From Vibrio sp. SCSIO 43137 (GTDB lineage: Bacteria > Pseudomonadota > Gammaproteobacteria > Enterobacterales > Vibrionaceae): a DNA stretch of 64,000 nt. A model generated the notes under the pieces. It ran no database searches, was not told the DNA's origin, and saw only the letters and a program-made list of their open reading frames with translations. Each line of letters opens with the position of its first letter. The stretch's first letter is position 1. A program made the translations under genes and the position numbers. Location: NCBI RefSeq assembly GCF_028201475.1, contig NZ_CP116383.1:1302001-1366000 (forward strand). Direction: 5' to 3'. Shown here piece by piece: positions 41,976-50,193 of this stretch.

Positions 41976-42641
41976 TTATTCCATTACTTTAAGTGTATCT
42001 GATACCAGCAGCGTTGCTTCGGTGACGCTCTGGATCTCTTCAACCGTTACATCAGGGGCAATCTCTTCCAGTAACATTCCCTCACTGGTAATACGTATAA
42101 CGCCAAGTTCAGTCACGATCATATTTACCTGCCCCTGAGCAGTAAGGGGAAGGGTACACTGCCTGAGCAGTTTGGCTTTACCTTTGGCGGTGTGCTCCAT
42201 CGCGACGATAACTTTCTTTGCCCCGACGACCAGATCCATCGCCCCGCCCATTCCGGGCACCATTTTTCCGGGGATAATCCAGTTGGCCAGATCACCATTC
42301 TCTGCCACTTGCAACGCACCAAGCACAGTAGCATCTACGTGGCCGCCGCGAATAATGGTAAAGGATTCTGAGCTGTTAAAATAAGCGGCGCCTTCAATAG
42401 CGATAATCGGCTGGCCACCGGCATTAACCAGATCTGCATCGGCGTCAGCGTCTCCTGCCATCCCTTTAATTCCGAGCAAGCCGTTCTCAGACTGAAATAG
42501 TACAGTGACATCACTCTCTATCTCATCAGCGACCATAGTAGGGAGCCCGATGCCAAGATTAACCACGTAACCGTCTTTTAGTTCCTGAGCGACCCGGCGG
42601 GCAATTCTTTTTCTGCGCTGCACTGCTTCTGTATCAGCCAT
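41976..42641 (-). CDS. 3-oxoacid/acetoacetate CoA-transferase, subunit B
   Basis: I start at ATG 42641 behind AAGGAG, giving 221 residues and an 8-base overlap with subunit A. It has VNLGIGLPTMVADEIE, the catalytic glutamate in FQSENGLLG near 55, and GMGGAMDLVVGAKKVIVAMEH near 130. With subunit A it moves CoA onto acetoacetate from acetyl-CoA or succinyl-CoA. It follows thiolase and subunit A in one leftward operon, the order used for short-chain ketoacid use. AtoA/ScoB-type naming cannot be settled by sequence alone. Confidence 0.92.
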   Translation of the reverse strand: MADTEAVQRRKRIARRVAQELKDGYVVNLGIGLPTMVADEIESDVTVLFQSENGLLGIKGMAGDADADADLVNAGGQPIIAIEGAAYFNSSESFTIIRGGHVDATVLGALQVAENGDLANWIIPGKMVPGMGGAMDLVVGAKKVIVAMEHTAKGKAKLLRQCTLPLTAQGQVNMIVTELGVIRITSEGMLLEEIAPDVTVEEIQSVTEATLLVSDTLKVME

Positions 42642-43308
42642 GACGGACTCCTTTCTTAACGCTTGTCTTAACAATGTAGTCAATGAAAATGGATGGGGTG
42701 TGCACCGCTTCCGGCTGGATTTCACCGGGTGCCACTAGTGTCTCAGCTTCAGCAATAACAATATCCGCAGCGGTCGCCATAAGAGGGTTAAAATTCTGGG
42801 TGGTTTTTCTATAAAACACATTACCCTTGCTATCCACCACTGAACCTCTGATAAGGGCGACGTCGGCACGCAAAGGCTTTTCCAGCAGATAAGGTTTACC
42901 ATCAATGGTAATAACTTCCTTTCCTTCCGCCACCATTGTGCCGATGCCGGTCGGGGTAAGAACGCCACCCAGACCGGAGCCGCCGGCGCGTATTTTTTCT
43001 GCCAGGGTTCCCTGAGGCACCAGCTCAACGTCAAGTTCGCCGCTGTTCATCTGACGGCCGGTTTCCGGGTTGAGCCCTATGTGAGAAGCGTACAGCTTAC
43101 GAATACGTTTAGCACAAATTAGCCTGCCGGAACCGGATTCCGGCATACCTGTATCGGTGCTGATCAATGTTAAGTCCTTAATATCACTGTCAAGAATTGC
43201 ATCAATAATGGTTTCCGGCGCGCCGTTGGCCATAAAGCCACCTATCATCACCGTCATGCCGCTTTTCAGTGATTTAGCGACAATATCAATATCGGATAGT
43301 TTGTTCAT
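42634..43308 (-). CDS. 3-oxoacid/acetoacetate CoA-transferase, subunit A
   Basis: The 224-residue product shows the family I CoA-transferase A fold: GMTVMIGGFMANGAPETIIDA near 15-35, then GGSGLGGVLTPTGIGTMVAEG near 108-128. It forms a heteromer with the overlapping subunit B. It lies 22 bases after thiolase. In the local scheme it would activate acetoacetate produced by the BKACE enzyme. Confidence 0.92.
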   Translation of the reverse strand: MNKLSDIDIVAKSLKSGMTVMIGGFMANGAPETIIDAILDSDIKDLTLISTDTGMPESGSGRLICAKRIRKLYASHIGLNPETGRQMNSGELDVELVPQGTLAEKIRAGGSGLGGVLTPTGIGTMVAEGKEVITIDGKPYLLEKPLRADVALIRGSVVDSKGNVFYRKTTQNFNPLMATAADIVIAEAETLVAPGEIQPEAVHTPSIFIDYIVKTSVKKGVRHG

Positions 43309-43330
43309 ATATCGTCCCTGATTAATAAGG

Positions 43331-44536
43331 TTAGTTTCTGCGTAACATCATGGCTGTGCCCATTCCACCACCGACACAAAGTGAAGCAAGCCCCAGATGC
43401 TTTTCTGCTGCCTGTAATTGATAAATAAGAGAGACCAGAATGCGGCAGCCTGACGCACCGAGAGGGTGACCGAGAGCAATAGCACCGCCGTTAGGGTTTG
43501 CCCGCTCTATGATAAGCTGCTCATCAATATGATGCTCAGCGGACAGTTCACGGATCACACCAAGCGCCTGAGCCGCGAACGCTTCATTCAGTTCAATGAC
43601 CTGCATATCTGCTAAAGTATAGTCTGTTTTACCAAGTGCTTTTGCGATGGCGGGCACCGGACCCAGCCCCATATAGGCCGGATCTACACCTGCCTGAGCA
43701 TAACTGACCACCTCAGCCAGTACGGTTAGGTTGTGCTGTTTTACTGCCTGAGCCGAAGCGAGGATCAGTGCCGCTGCACCATCATTAATCCCCGAGGCGT
43801 TTCCGGCGGTCACGCTGCCGTCAGCTTCAAATGCCGCTCGCAGCTTAGCCAGCTTTTCACTGCTGGAATCTGGTTTTGGATATTCATCCTCAGTAACCAG
43901 GGTCACGCCTTTTCTGCCGGTGATTTCAACGGGTTCTATCTCTTGCTTAAAGTGACCTGACTCTATGGCGGCACAGGCTTTTTTCTGGCTCTGCAAGGCG
44001 AACTTATCCTGCATTTCACGGCTGAGGTTATGCTTACGGGCGATATTTTCCGCAGTAACGCCCATATGGTATTGGTGAAATGCGTCTGTCAGCCCGTCTT
44101 TTAACAGGGCATCTTCCAGAGGCTGATGACCAAGGCGGATACCCGCTCTCGCTGCTGCCGGTACAAGGTAAGGAATTTGTGACATGTTTTCCATGCCACA
44201 GGCAACCACTATCTCTGCGTCACCGGCTCGAATATGAGAAACCGCGTCCATGACCGATTTCATACCGCTGCCACAGATCATGTTCAGGCTATATGCCGGT
44301 GTATCAGCAGGAATACCGGCCTGAATTGCCGCCTGACGACCAGGCCCCATTCCTTGTCCTGCATTAATCACATTGCCGCAGATCACTTCGTCAACCAGTG
44401 CCGGATCAATTGCACTCTGCCTGAGAGCGCCCCTGATAGCCGTGCTGCCCAAGTCTGCTGCTGACACTGATGAGAGAGAGCCACAAAATGAACCTATAGG
44501 GGTTCGTTTTGCCGCAACAATATATACCGACTGCAT
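43331..44536 (-). CDS. Acetyl-CoA acetyltransferase (thiolase)
   Basis: The 401-residue product is a biosynthetic/degradative thiolase. It has acylation Cys in NMICGSGMKSV near 90, ELNEAFAAQALGV near 325, GHPLGASGCR histidine near 355, and the second Cys in CVGGGMG near 390. It cleaves acetoacetyl-CoA to two acetyl-CoA, or the reverse. As first gene before CoA-transferase A/B it completes acetoacetate degradation. It is divergent from LysR regulator 44813-45724, a likely controller. Confidence 0.93.
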   Translation of the reverse strand: MQSVYIVAAKRTPIGSFCGSLSSVSAADLGSTAIRGALRQSAIDPALVDEVICGNVINAGQGMGPGRQAAIQAGIPADTPAYSLNMICGSGMKSVMDAVSHIRAGDAEIVVACGMENMSQIPYLVPAAARAGIRLGHQPLEDALLKDGLTDAFHQYHMGVTAENIARKHNLSREMQDKFALQSQKKACAAIESGHFKQEIEPVEITGRKGVTLVTEDEYPKPDSSSEKLAKLRAAFEADGSVTAGNASGINDGAAALILASAQAVKQHNLTVLAEVVSYAQAGVDPAYMGLGPVPAIAKALGKTDYTLADMQVIELNEAFAAQALGVIRELSAEHHIDEQLIIERANPNGGAIALGHPLGASGCRILVSLIYQLQAAEKHLGLASLCVGGGMGTAMMLRRN

Positions 44537-44812
44537 CTAATACTCCTTTACATCCTTTTAATTGCCTCTTGTTATTAGTGTATGAATAAACCTGATGTAG
44601 GATATATATCCAAAAACAGGAAGTGGGATTGAAAATATGCAAACAAGTCTGGCTTAGCTCAAATTGTCCGGCTATATCGTTTGAAGGGGGCAGGGATTAT
44701 AGTTATGTTGGATTAAGTTGTCGGGACAGGCACCATAAGTCGTAAGTTGTCGGGACAGACACCAATAATATTTTATCGGCATCTTATCGGGACAGGCACC
44801 AAAGGAGTTAGT
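44537..44812. promoter_or_regulatory. Divergent thiolase/LysR control region with three REP-like motifs
   Basis: This 276-base gap holds three GGGACAG(G/A)CACC copies at 44721-44734, 44750-44763 and 44787-44800. The last merges into AAAGGAG, the ribosome site of the LysR gene. LysR binding sites are expected here, but I could not single one out. Confidence 0.6.
44721..44800 (+). repeat. Cluster of three TCGGGACAGGCACC motifs
   Basis: Copies at 44721-44734 and 44787-44800 are identical; the middle copy (44750-44763) reads GACAGACACC. The same core occurs at 32064-32077 beside the RAYT gene. All four read in the same direction. Confidence 0.8.
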
Positions 44813-45724
44813 GTGTTAAAGGGCAGTGAACTACCATCTATGAAGGCTTTAAGAACCTTTGTGGCAGTGGCAAATAATATGAGTTTTTCCAAAGCGGCTA
44901 TTGAGCTGTCCGTGACACAGGGTGCCGTGAGTAAACAGATTGCCGCGCTGGAACAGCAGTTAGGTCAGCCTCTTTTTGAAAGGCATATCAATGGTCTTTC
45001 CCTGTCTGGTGCCGGGAAACGTTATCTGCCGAAAATATCTCAGGCGATAGAGATGATTCAGTACTCCACTTCCAGCCTGTTACAGACAGAGTTAGAACAA
45101 GAAATTCTTAGTGTTAATGTTACCCCTTCGTTTGCCAGTCTGTGGCTTATTCCCAATATTGAGAGTTTTAACGGCTTAAATCCCAATATCCGCCTGAGTG
45201 TGAAAACCGGCGACGGACTGATAAAAAACATTAACGGCGACAGCGATCTCTATATCCGCTGCCTGCCACTCTCCAAGCATTATGAAAACGCTACATTGTT
45301 ACGCAAAGAGAAGTTGTTGCTGGTGGCTCCTGCTAGCTACTCAGCCAGTAAAGTAGGGGAGCCACAACTAGAGAGCCTGCCTTTTATTCCTCAGACAACA
45401 AGGCCACAACTGTGGGAGCAGTTTAAGGCTGAACATGAAATCAGCCAGAACAGCCGCTTTTATGGTGTCGGTTTTGAACACTTTTATATGTCATTGGAAG
45501 CCGTTAAAAAACGCAGCGGAATGGCCCTACTGCCAGACTTTATGGTAAATCGGCAACTTAGGGAGAAACGCCTGACTAACCCAATGCAGTTATCGGTAGA
45601 AAGTGGCTATGGTTACTATGTGATTGTGCCTAGTTACCGGCTAACCTCACGTAAGGTGTATATGTTTAACCAATGGTTAAATGCTCATCTTGCCGTGATG
45701 GGTGAAATGGCAAACAGAAGCTAA
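44813..45724 (+). CDS. LysR-family transcriptional regulator, divergent from thiolase
   Basis: The start is GTG 44813 with AAAGGAG 6 bases upstream, giving 303 residues; upstream codons run through the REP-like repeats. The winged helix-turn-helix (about 10-70) reads FVAVANNMSFSKAAIELSVTQGAVSKQIAALEQQ across two segments, close to the GcvA/AmpR-like group. The effector domain follows (about 95-295). Its position suggests control of the thiolase/CoA-transferase operon, alone or with the second LysR gene 11 bases downstream. Effector unknown. Confidence 0.88.
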   Translation: MLKGSELPSMKALRTFVAVANNMSFSKAAIELSVTQGAVSKQIAALEQQLGQPLFERHINGLSLSGAGKRYLPKISQAIEMIQYSTSSLLQTELEQEILSVNVTPSFASLWLIPNIESFNGLNPNIRLSVKTGDGLIKNINGDSDLYIRCLPLSKHYENATLLRKEKLLLVAPASYSASKVGEPQLESLPFIPQTTRPQLWEQFKAEHEISQNSRFYGVGFEHFYMSLEAVKKRSGMALLPDFMVNRQLREKRLTNPMQLSVESGYGYYVIVPSYRLTSRKVYMFNQWLNAHLAVMGEMANRS

Positions 45725-45735
45725 GGAGGGAGACT

Positions 45736-46659
45736 GTGCTGGATAAAATGGCTTTCTTTGTTTACGTAGTCAGGCTGAGTTCGATCTCATCGGCTTCTAA
45801 GCATTTTAATATTTCAGTTTCTGCCGGAAGCCGGTGGTTACAGGAGCTTGAGCAACAAATGGGGACACCGTTATACCGGCGCAATAACCGGCTTTTAACC
45901 CCCACTCCTGCAGGGCTTAAGTTGTTTGAAGAGTATGCTCCCCTTGTGGACCGTTCTCAGACCATTATCCGTGAAGTTCAGGGATTCCAGTCTCACCAGA
46001 AGGGGCATATTGATATCTGCTGCACCCCGGTTTATGCCAACCACTTTATGATGCCTGTCATTAGCCGCTATCTGGCTGAGCACCCCCATGTTACTTTTAA
46101 TCTGAATGTCACTCCATGGGCGCTGGATGACGCCAGCAACGTGGATTTTGCTGTCAGCGCCATTGCTAACTATCAGGGTTATCGTGAGCGGGACCTCCTG
46201 TTGGTAAGGCGTGAGCTACTCTCTTATCCTTTTGTGGTCGTTGCGACACCAGAGTATCTGAACAGAAGCAAAGTGCCTGAGCTGCCCGTGGATTTAAAAC
46301 AACACTTGTGTCTGTTTGCTACCACACTGACAGGAAGTAATGACTGGGTGTTTACCCGCGGTAGTGAGTCACAGATAGTAAAGATTCCCCGGACCCTTGA
46401 AGTGAACGACAGTGATCTTCTGCTTCAGGGCGTACTCAATAGCACCGGTATTGCTTACCTACCCAGTTTTTTGGTTGAGCAGGCTGTTGAATCGGGTAAA
46501 TTAGTCACTCTTTTACCGGAGTTTGAAACCAGTATATGGAGTCTAAATCTCTATTATCAGCCGGAGAGTAAAGCTTCATCAGTGGCACAGCATTTTAAAA
46601 ACGTTTGGCTTGAAGAACACGGAAGGTTGTTACATGAGAAAGGTTTATCATCTCGCTGA
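45736..46659 (+). CDS. LysR-family transcriptional regulator, second of a tandem pair
   Basis: The start is GTG 45736, 5 bases after AAGGAGGG, giving 307 residues. The N-terminal helix-turn-helix reads SSISSASKHFNISVSAGSRW and is followed by an effector-binding domain with HFMMPVISRYLAEHP. It is co-transcribed with the first LysR gene. It converges on the TAXI/BKACE/aminotransferase operon, so the pair is flanked on both sides by catabolic genes it could regulate. The helix-turn-helix is less canonical than that of its neighbour. Confidence 0.85.
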   Translation: MLDKMAFFVYVVRLSSISSASKHFNISVSAGSRWLQELEQQMGTPLYRRNNRLLTPTPAGLKLFEEYAPLVDRSQTIIREVQGFQSHQKGHIDICCTPVYANHFMMPVISRYLAEHPHVTFNLNVTPWALDDASNVDFAVSAIANYQGYRERDLLLVRRELLSYPFVVVATPEYLNRSKVPELPVDLKQHLCLFATTLTGSNDWVFTRGSESQIVKIPRTLEVNDSDLLLQGVLNSTGIAYLPSFLVEQAVESGKLVTLLPEFETSIWSLNLYYQPESKASSVAQHFKNVWLEEHGRLLHEKGLSSR

Positions 46660-46695
46660 AAATGCCTGTTTCGGTTATTTGAGAAGCTAAAAAAC

Positions 46696-46723
46696 AAAAC
46701 CGATACGGTTAAGTATCGGTTTT
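46696..46723. terminator. Bidirectional terminator between LysR and TAXI genes
   Basis: AAAACCGATAC-GGTTAA-GTATCGGTTTT is a perfect 11-pair stem with A and T runs at its base, so it can end transcripts from both directions. Confidence 0.88.
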
Positions 46724-46751
46724 GCTGGTTTTAAATGAAGGGGAGTGATGA

Positions 46752-47723
46752 TTACATCAGGCCGGCTTCTTTGTAGTATTTCGCTGCGCCCGGATGAAGA
46801 GGTGCAGACAGACCGTCTTTAATCATCTCTTCTTTCTTCAGGTTAGCGAAAGCAGGGTGCAGTTTCTTGAAGGTGTCAAAGTTTTCAAATACCGCTTTTA
46901 CAATCTGATAAACCACATCTTCAGGAACATCTGTAGAAGAAACAAATGTAGCACCTACACCAAATGTACCCACATCAGACGGGTTACCGTTATACATGCC
47001 GCCCGGTACTGTTGCTGTACGGTAGAAGGATTTGTCAGCCACCAGTTTCTCAACGGTCGGGCTGGCTACAGAAACGATCTTGCTGTCACAAGAGGTAGTC
47101 GCTTCTTTGATAGCACCACTTGGGTGGCCTACTACGTAAACCATGGCATCAATTTTGTTATCACAAAGAGCTTTAGACTGCTCAGAAGCTTTTAGCTCAG
47201 AAACCAGTTTAAAGTCATCAGTGCTCCAGCCGTAGCGATCCATCAGTACTTCCATAGTGCCGCGCTGACCTGAGCCCGGGTTACCGATATTGACGCGCTT
47301 ACCTTTCAGGTCATCAAAGGTTTTAATGCCTGAATCAGCACGGGCAACAACTGTGAACGGTTCCGGGTGAACTGAGAATACAGCGCGTAGTTTTTTAAAC
47401 GCACCTTTATCTTCAAACTTGCTGGTTCCGTTGTAAGCGTGGTACTGCCAGTCTGACTGAGCAATGCCCAGATCCAGTTCACCGGCACGGATAGTGTTGA
47501 TGTTGTAAATTGAACCACCAGTACTTTCAACAGAACAGCGGATACCGTGCTCTTTCTTAGATTTGTTTACTAAGCGGCAAATTGCACCACCAGTAGGGTA
47601 ATACACGCCCGTTACACCACCGGTACCAATTGTGACGAACCGATCCTGAGCACTGGCATACAGTGAGGTGCTGAGTAGTGCGGTTGTTGCGGTAGCGGTT
47701 AGCAGGGTTTTAATACGTGCCAT
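46752..47723 (-). CDS. TAXI-family TRAP transporter solute-binding protein
   Basis: The 323-residue product has a signal peptide ending near YASA and AAAGGAAT before its ATG. It matches the TAXI family: [23 protein letters not shown] near 31-53, [29 protein letters not shown] split across 65-95, and [18 protein letters not shown] near 140. TAXI proteins deliver substrates to a fused DctQM membrane unit, but no such gene is in this window. It is last in the aminotransferase/BKACE operon, so it likely imports that pathway's substrate. Confidence 0.92.
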   Translation of the reverse strand: MARIKTLLTATATTALLSTSLYASAQDRFVTIGTGGVTGVYYPTGGAICRLVNKSKKEHGIRCSVESTGGSIYNINTIRAGELDLGIAQSDWQYHAYNGTSKFEDKGAFKKLRAVFSVHPEPFTVVARADSGIKTFDDLKGKRVNIGNPGSGQRGTMEVLMDRYGWSTDDFKLVSELKASEQSKALCDNKIDAMVYVVGHPSGAIKEATTSCDSKIVSVASPTVEKLVADKSFYRTATVPGGMYNGNPSDVGTFGVGATFVSSTDVPEDVVYQIVKAVFENFDTFKKLHPAFANLKKEEMIKDGLSAPLHPGAAKYYKEAGLM

Positions 47724-47771
47724 AATAATTCCTTTTACTAGTAATGAACTTTTTTCAGTAACAATGAGCCA

Positions 47772-48602
47772 TTAGCTATTCACTAATTTGGCTCTGAAAC
47801 TTTCAGCGTTGTGTTTTTCAATGTTCATCAATCTCATCAGTTCGGCTAATTGACTTATCTGATGAGCATTGTTTTTGGCTGGTAAGCCATGGTTATTCAT
47901 ATGATTATTTTCAAAGCCGATTCTTACGTCGGCTCCCATTAGCATAGCACTGATCAGACAAGTCTGTTCCATTCGACCAAAGGCGCATACCGCCCAGCGA
48001 CTTTTTAGTGTATTGGGCATTTCCCTGAGAAATGGTAGTAGATCCTTTGGGCTGGCCTGCATTTGAGCCTGATAGCGACCCAGAACAATAAGGGTATGAT
48101 GGTGTTTTTCAGGCAATAAACCAGATTTAAGAAGTGAGAAGTAGCGCAGAAGATCTTGTTCAGAATAGAGGATGTATTGAGCAATTATCTGTTCAGATGC
48201 CACCCAGTGAAAGAACTCAGCGGCGGTGTCCAGATAAGAATCGTCGGGAATCAGCTCTTTAAGGGCAAATGAGGCAGCTTCCGGTTTGGTTTCCCGGATA
48301 AGCTCCATCTGTTGCTCCGGCTTATATATACCGACAGCCTCAGTCGTTAGCTGAACCATAATTTTATCCCCCACGGCCGAGTGTACCGCTTCAAGCACCG
48401 CCAGATTATCGGAGATATCCAGTGAGTGGCTGCCATCGGGCTTTCTGGCATGGAGGTGCACCATTGCAGCCCCGGCTTGATAACAGGCCAGTACGTCTTC
48501 TGCTATCTCATCTGCACTGACGGGAACCGCCGGATGATCCGCTTTGGTCTTTCGCGCTCCGTTAGGGGCAACAATAATGGCTCTCTTTTCGTCATGTATC
48601 AT
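47772..48602 (-). CDS. BKACE family beta-keto acid cleavage enzyme (DUF849)
   Basis: The 276-residue product is a TIM-barrel BKACE. AAMVHLHARKPDG near 43-55 holds the zinc histidines, MVQLTTEAVG follows, and near the end ADVRIGFENNH supplies the conserved arginine/glutamate/asparagine region. BKACE enzymes condense a beta-keto acid with acetyl-CoA to give acetoacetate and a new acyl-CoA; the first known acts on 3-keto-5-aminohexanoate from lysine fermentation. Specificity varies widely and cannot be read here. It starts 2 bases after the aminotransferase stop, so its keto acid probably comes from that enzyme. Confidence 0.88.
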   Translation of the reverse strand: MIHDEKRAIIVAPNGARKTKADHPAVPVSADEIAEDVLACYQAGAAMVHLHARKPDGSHSLDISDNLAVLEAVHSAVGDKIMVQLTTEAVGIYKPEQQMELIRETKPEAASFALKELIPDDSYLDTAAEFFHWVASEQIIAQYILYSEQDLLRYFSLLKSGLLPEKHHHTLIVLGRYQAQMQASPKDLLPFLREMPNTLKSRWAVCAFGRMEQTCLISAMLMGADVRIGFENNHMNNHGLPAKNNAHQISQLAELMRLMNIEKHNAESFRAKLVNS

Positions 48603-48604
48603 GG

Positions 48605-49936
48605 TTAACTCCAGCTTGCCGCTGAGTCTGAAATGGTCTGATGCAGTTTTTCAACCAGTTCATCTATCTCGGACTCTGTAATAATAAAAGGCGGTGCAAG
48701 CAGGATATGGTGCCCCTGTTTGCCGTCTATGGTTCCAGCCATGGGATAGCAGAGTAGGCCATGTTGCATCGCAAGAGACTTAACCTGCTTATCGGCATTT
48801 GATGATAGCGGAATAGGTTGTTTAGACTGCTTATCTGCCACTAACTCTATGCCGATAAACAGCCCCCTTCCTCTTATATCCCCGATATTCGTTAATGAGG
48901 ACAGTCGCTGTTGCAGTTTGTCTTTTAAGTATTCTCCCATTCGGGTTACCCGGCCGAGAAGATTCTCATCAATAATGGTATTGACGGTTGCCAGAGCGGC
49001 GGCACAGGCGGTGGGGTGTCCGGTAAAGGTATGGCCGTGCTGGAAAAAGCCGCTGCCAGAGGAGATAGACTGATAGATACAATCACTGGCGAGTACGGCA
49101 CCAATAGGTTGGTAACCGGCTCCCAAGCCTTTGGCCATAGTGACGATGTCCGGAATCACTTGGTCCTGCTCAAAGGCGTAAAAGGTGCCTGTCCTTCCAA
49201 CACCGCACATTACCTCATCCAGAATCAGCAATACATTGTATTTGTCGCATATCTGCCGTATACGGGAAAAATAGAGCTTGTTGGCCGCGAGGGCACCGGC
49301 TGTGGCTCCAACAACAGGCTCCGCAACAAAGGCCATCACATTTTCGGCACCGATCTGTACGATTTTATCTTCCAGTTCGTCAGCTACCCTGACAGAGTAC
49401 TGTTCGATGGACTCCTCATCTGCTTTGTCCCTGTATGGATAATAGGGGGCAATATGGTGTCCGGTCGAAAGCAAAGGCCGGAACGGCTCTCTTCGCCACT
49501 CATTACCTCCGACGGACAGTGCTCCCAGCGTGTTGCCGTGGTAACTCTGTCGGCGGGCAATAAACTGATTTTTTGCTGGCTGGCCGGTTTCGTAAAAGTA
49601 CTGCCGTGCCAGCTTAAGGGCGGTTTCTACTGCTTCCGAACCACCGCTGACAAAATAGGCGTGGTTAAGAGAGTCAGGGGCCAGTTCACATAGCTTCTGA
49701 GCCAGAGCTTCACCGGCCGAGCTGGTAAAGAAACCGGTATGAGCATAAGGAATGCATGAGACTTGTTGTATAATTGCCTGCTTTACCGCAGCATGGCTAT
49801 GGCCGAGATTAGAAACGGCGGCCCCGCCACAGGCGTCAAGATATTTGTTATTGTTCTCGTCAAACAGGTAGACGCCATCTCCCCTTGATATAACGGGAAG
49901 CTTGACGTGACAATGACGGTAAAATACGTTGCTCAT
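48605..49936 (-). CDS. Class III PLP-dependent aminotransferase
   Basis: The 443-residue product has the fold-type I class III landmarks: DACGGAAVSNLGHSH near 35-50, FVSGGSEAVETALKLARQYF near 93-112, DEVMCGVGRTGTF near 238-250, and PLP lysine in MAKGLGAGYQPIG near 268. Relatives use omega-amino acids, beta-alanine or diamines as amino donors. It is the first gene of the operon that continues with BKACE and TAXI. The likely role is to turn a beta-amino acid (or similar) into the beta-keto acid cleaved by BKACE. Confidence 0.9.
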   Translation of the reverse strand: MSNVFYRHCHVKLPVISRGDGVYLFDENNNKYLDACGGAAVSNLGHSHAAVKQAIIQQVSCIPYAHTGFFTSSAGEALAQKLCELAPDSLNHAYFVSGGSEAVETALKLARQYFYETGQPAKNQFIARRQSYHGNTLGALSVGGNEWRREPFRPLLSTGHHIAPYYPYRDKADEESIEQYSVRVADELEDKIVQIGAENVMAFVAEPVVGATAGALAANKLYFSRIRQICDKYNVLLILDEVMCGVGRTGTFYAFEQDQVIPDIVTMAKGLGAGYQPIGAVLASDCIYQSISSGSGFFQHGHTFTGHPTACAAALATVNTIIDENLLGRVTRMGEYLKDKLQQRLSSLTNIGDIRGRGLFIGIELVADKQSKQPIPLSSNADKQVKSLAMQHGLLCYPMAGTIDGKQGHHILLAPPFIITESEIDELVEKLHQTISDSAASWS

Positions 49937-50046
49937 TGCAATGCCCTTAATAGGTAACCCTTGATGGTTTTTTATACTGGTTTAGTTTTTCGTTACGGAC
50001 AATGGAAAAAAAATTTACCGGTATGAGCTAATGGAATAGTGACTGG

Positions 50047-50058
50047 CGAAACGTTTCG
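50047..50058. promoter_or_regulatory. Perfect palindrome CGAAACGTTTCG
   Basis: This 12-base palindrome lies in the divergent gap between the aminotransferase gene and the first GGDEF-EAL gene. Its CG-centred form is that of LacI/GalR-family operators, but no such regulator gene is in the window. Confidence 0.35.
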
Positions 50059-50193
50059 AACAACTGAACCGTCAGATAAAGTGGCAAAGTTATCAGTTTG
50101 ATCAACCTATTTAGCAACAATGAGTTATGTAGCTGCCATTAAGAAAAATTCAGCTATAATTGATCAAATCCGCCGCTGTACTGAGTATCTTTG

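Noticed and set aside
49016..49693. Plus-strand 225-residue reading frame opposite the aminotransferase
   Set aside because: Antisense shadow of a conserved enzyme; composition unlike a real protein.
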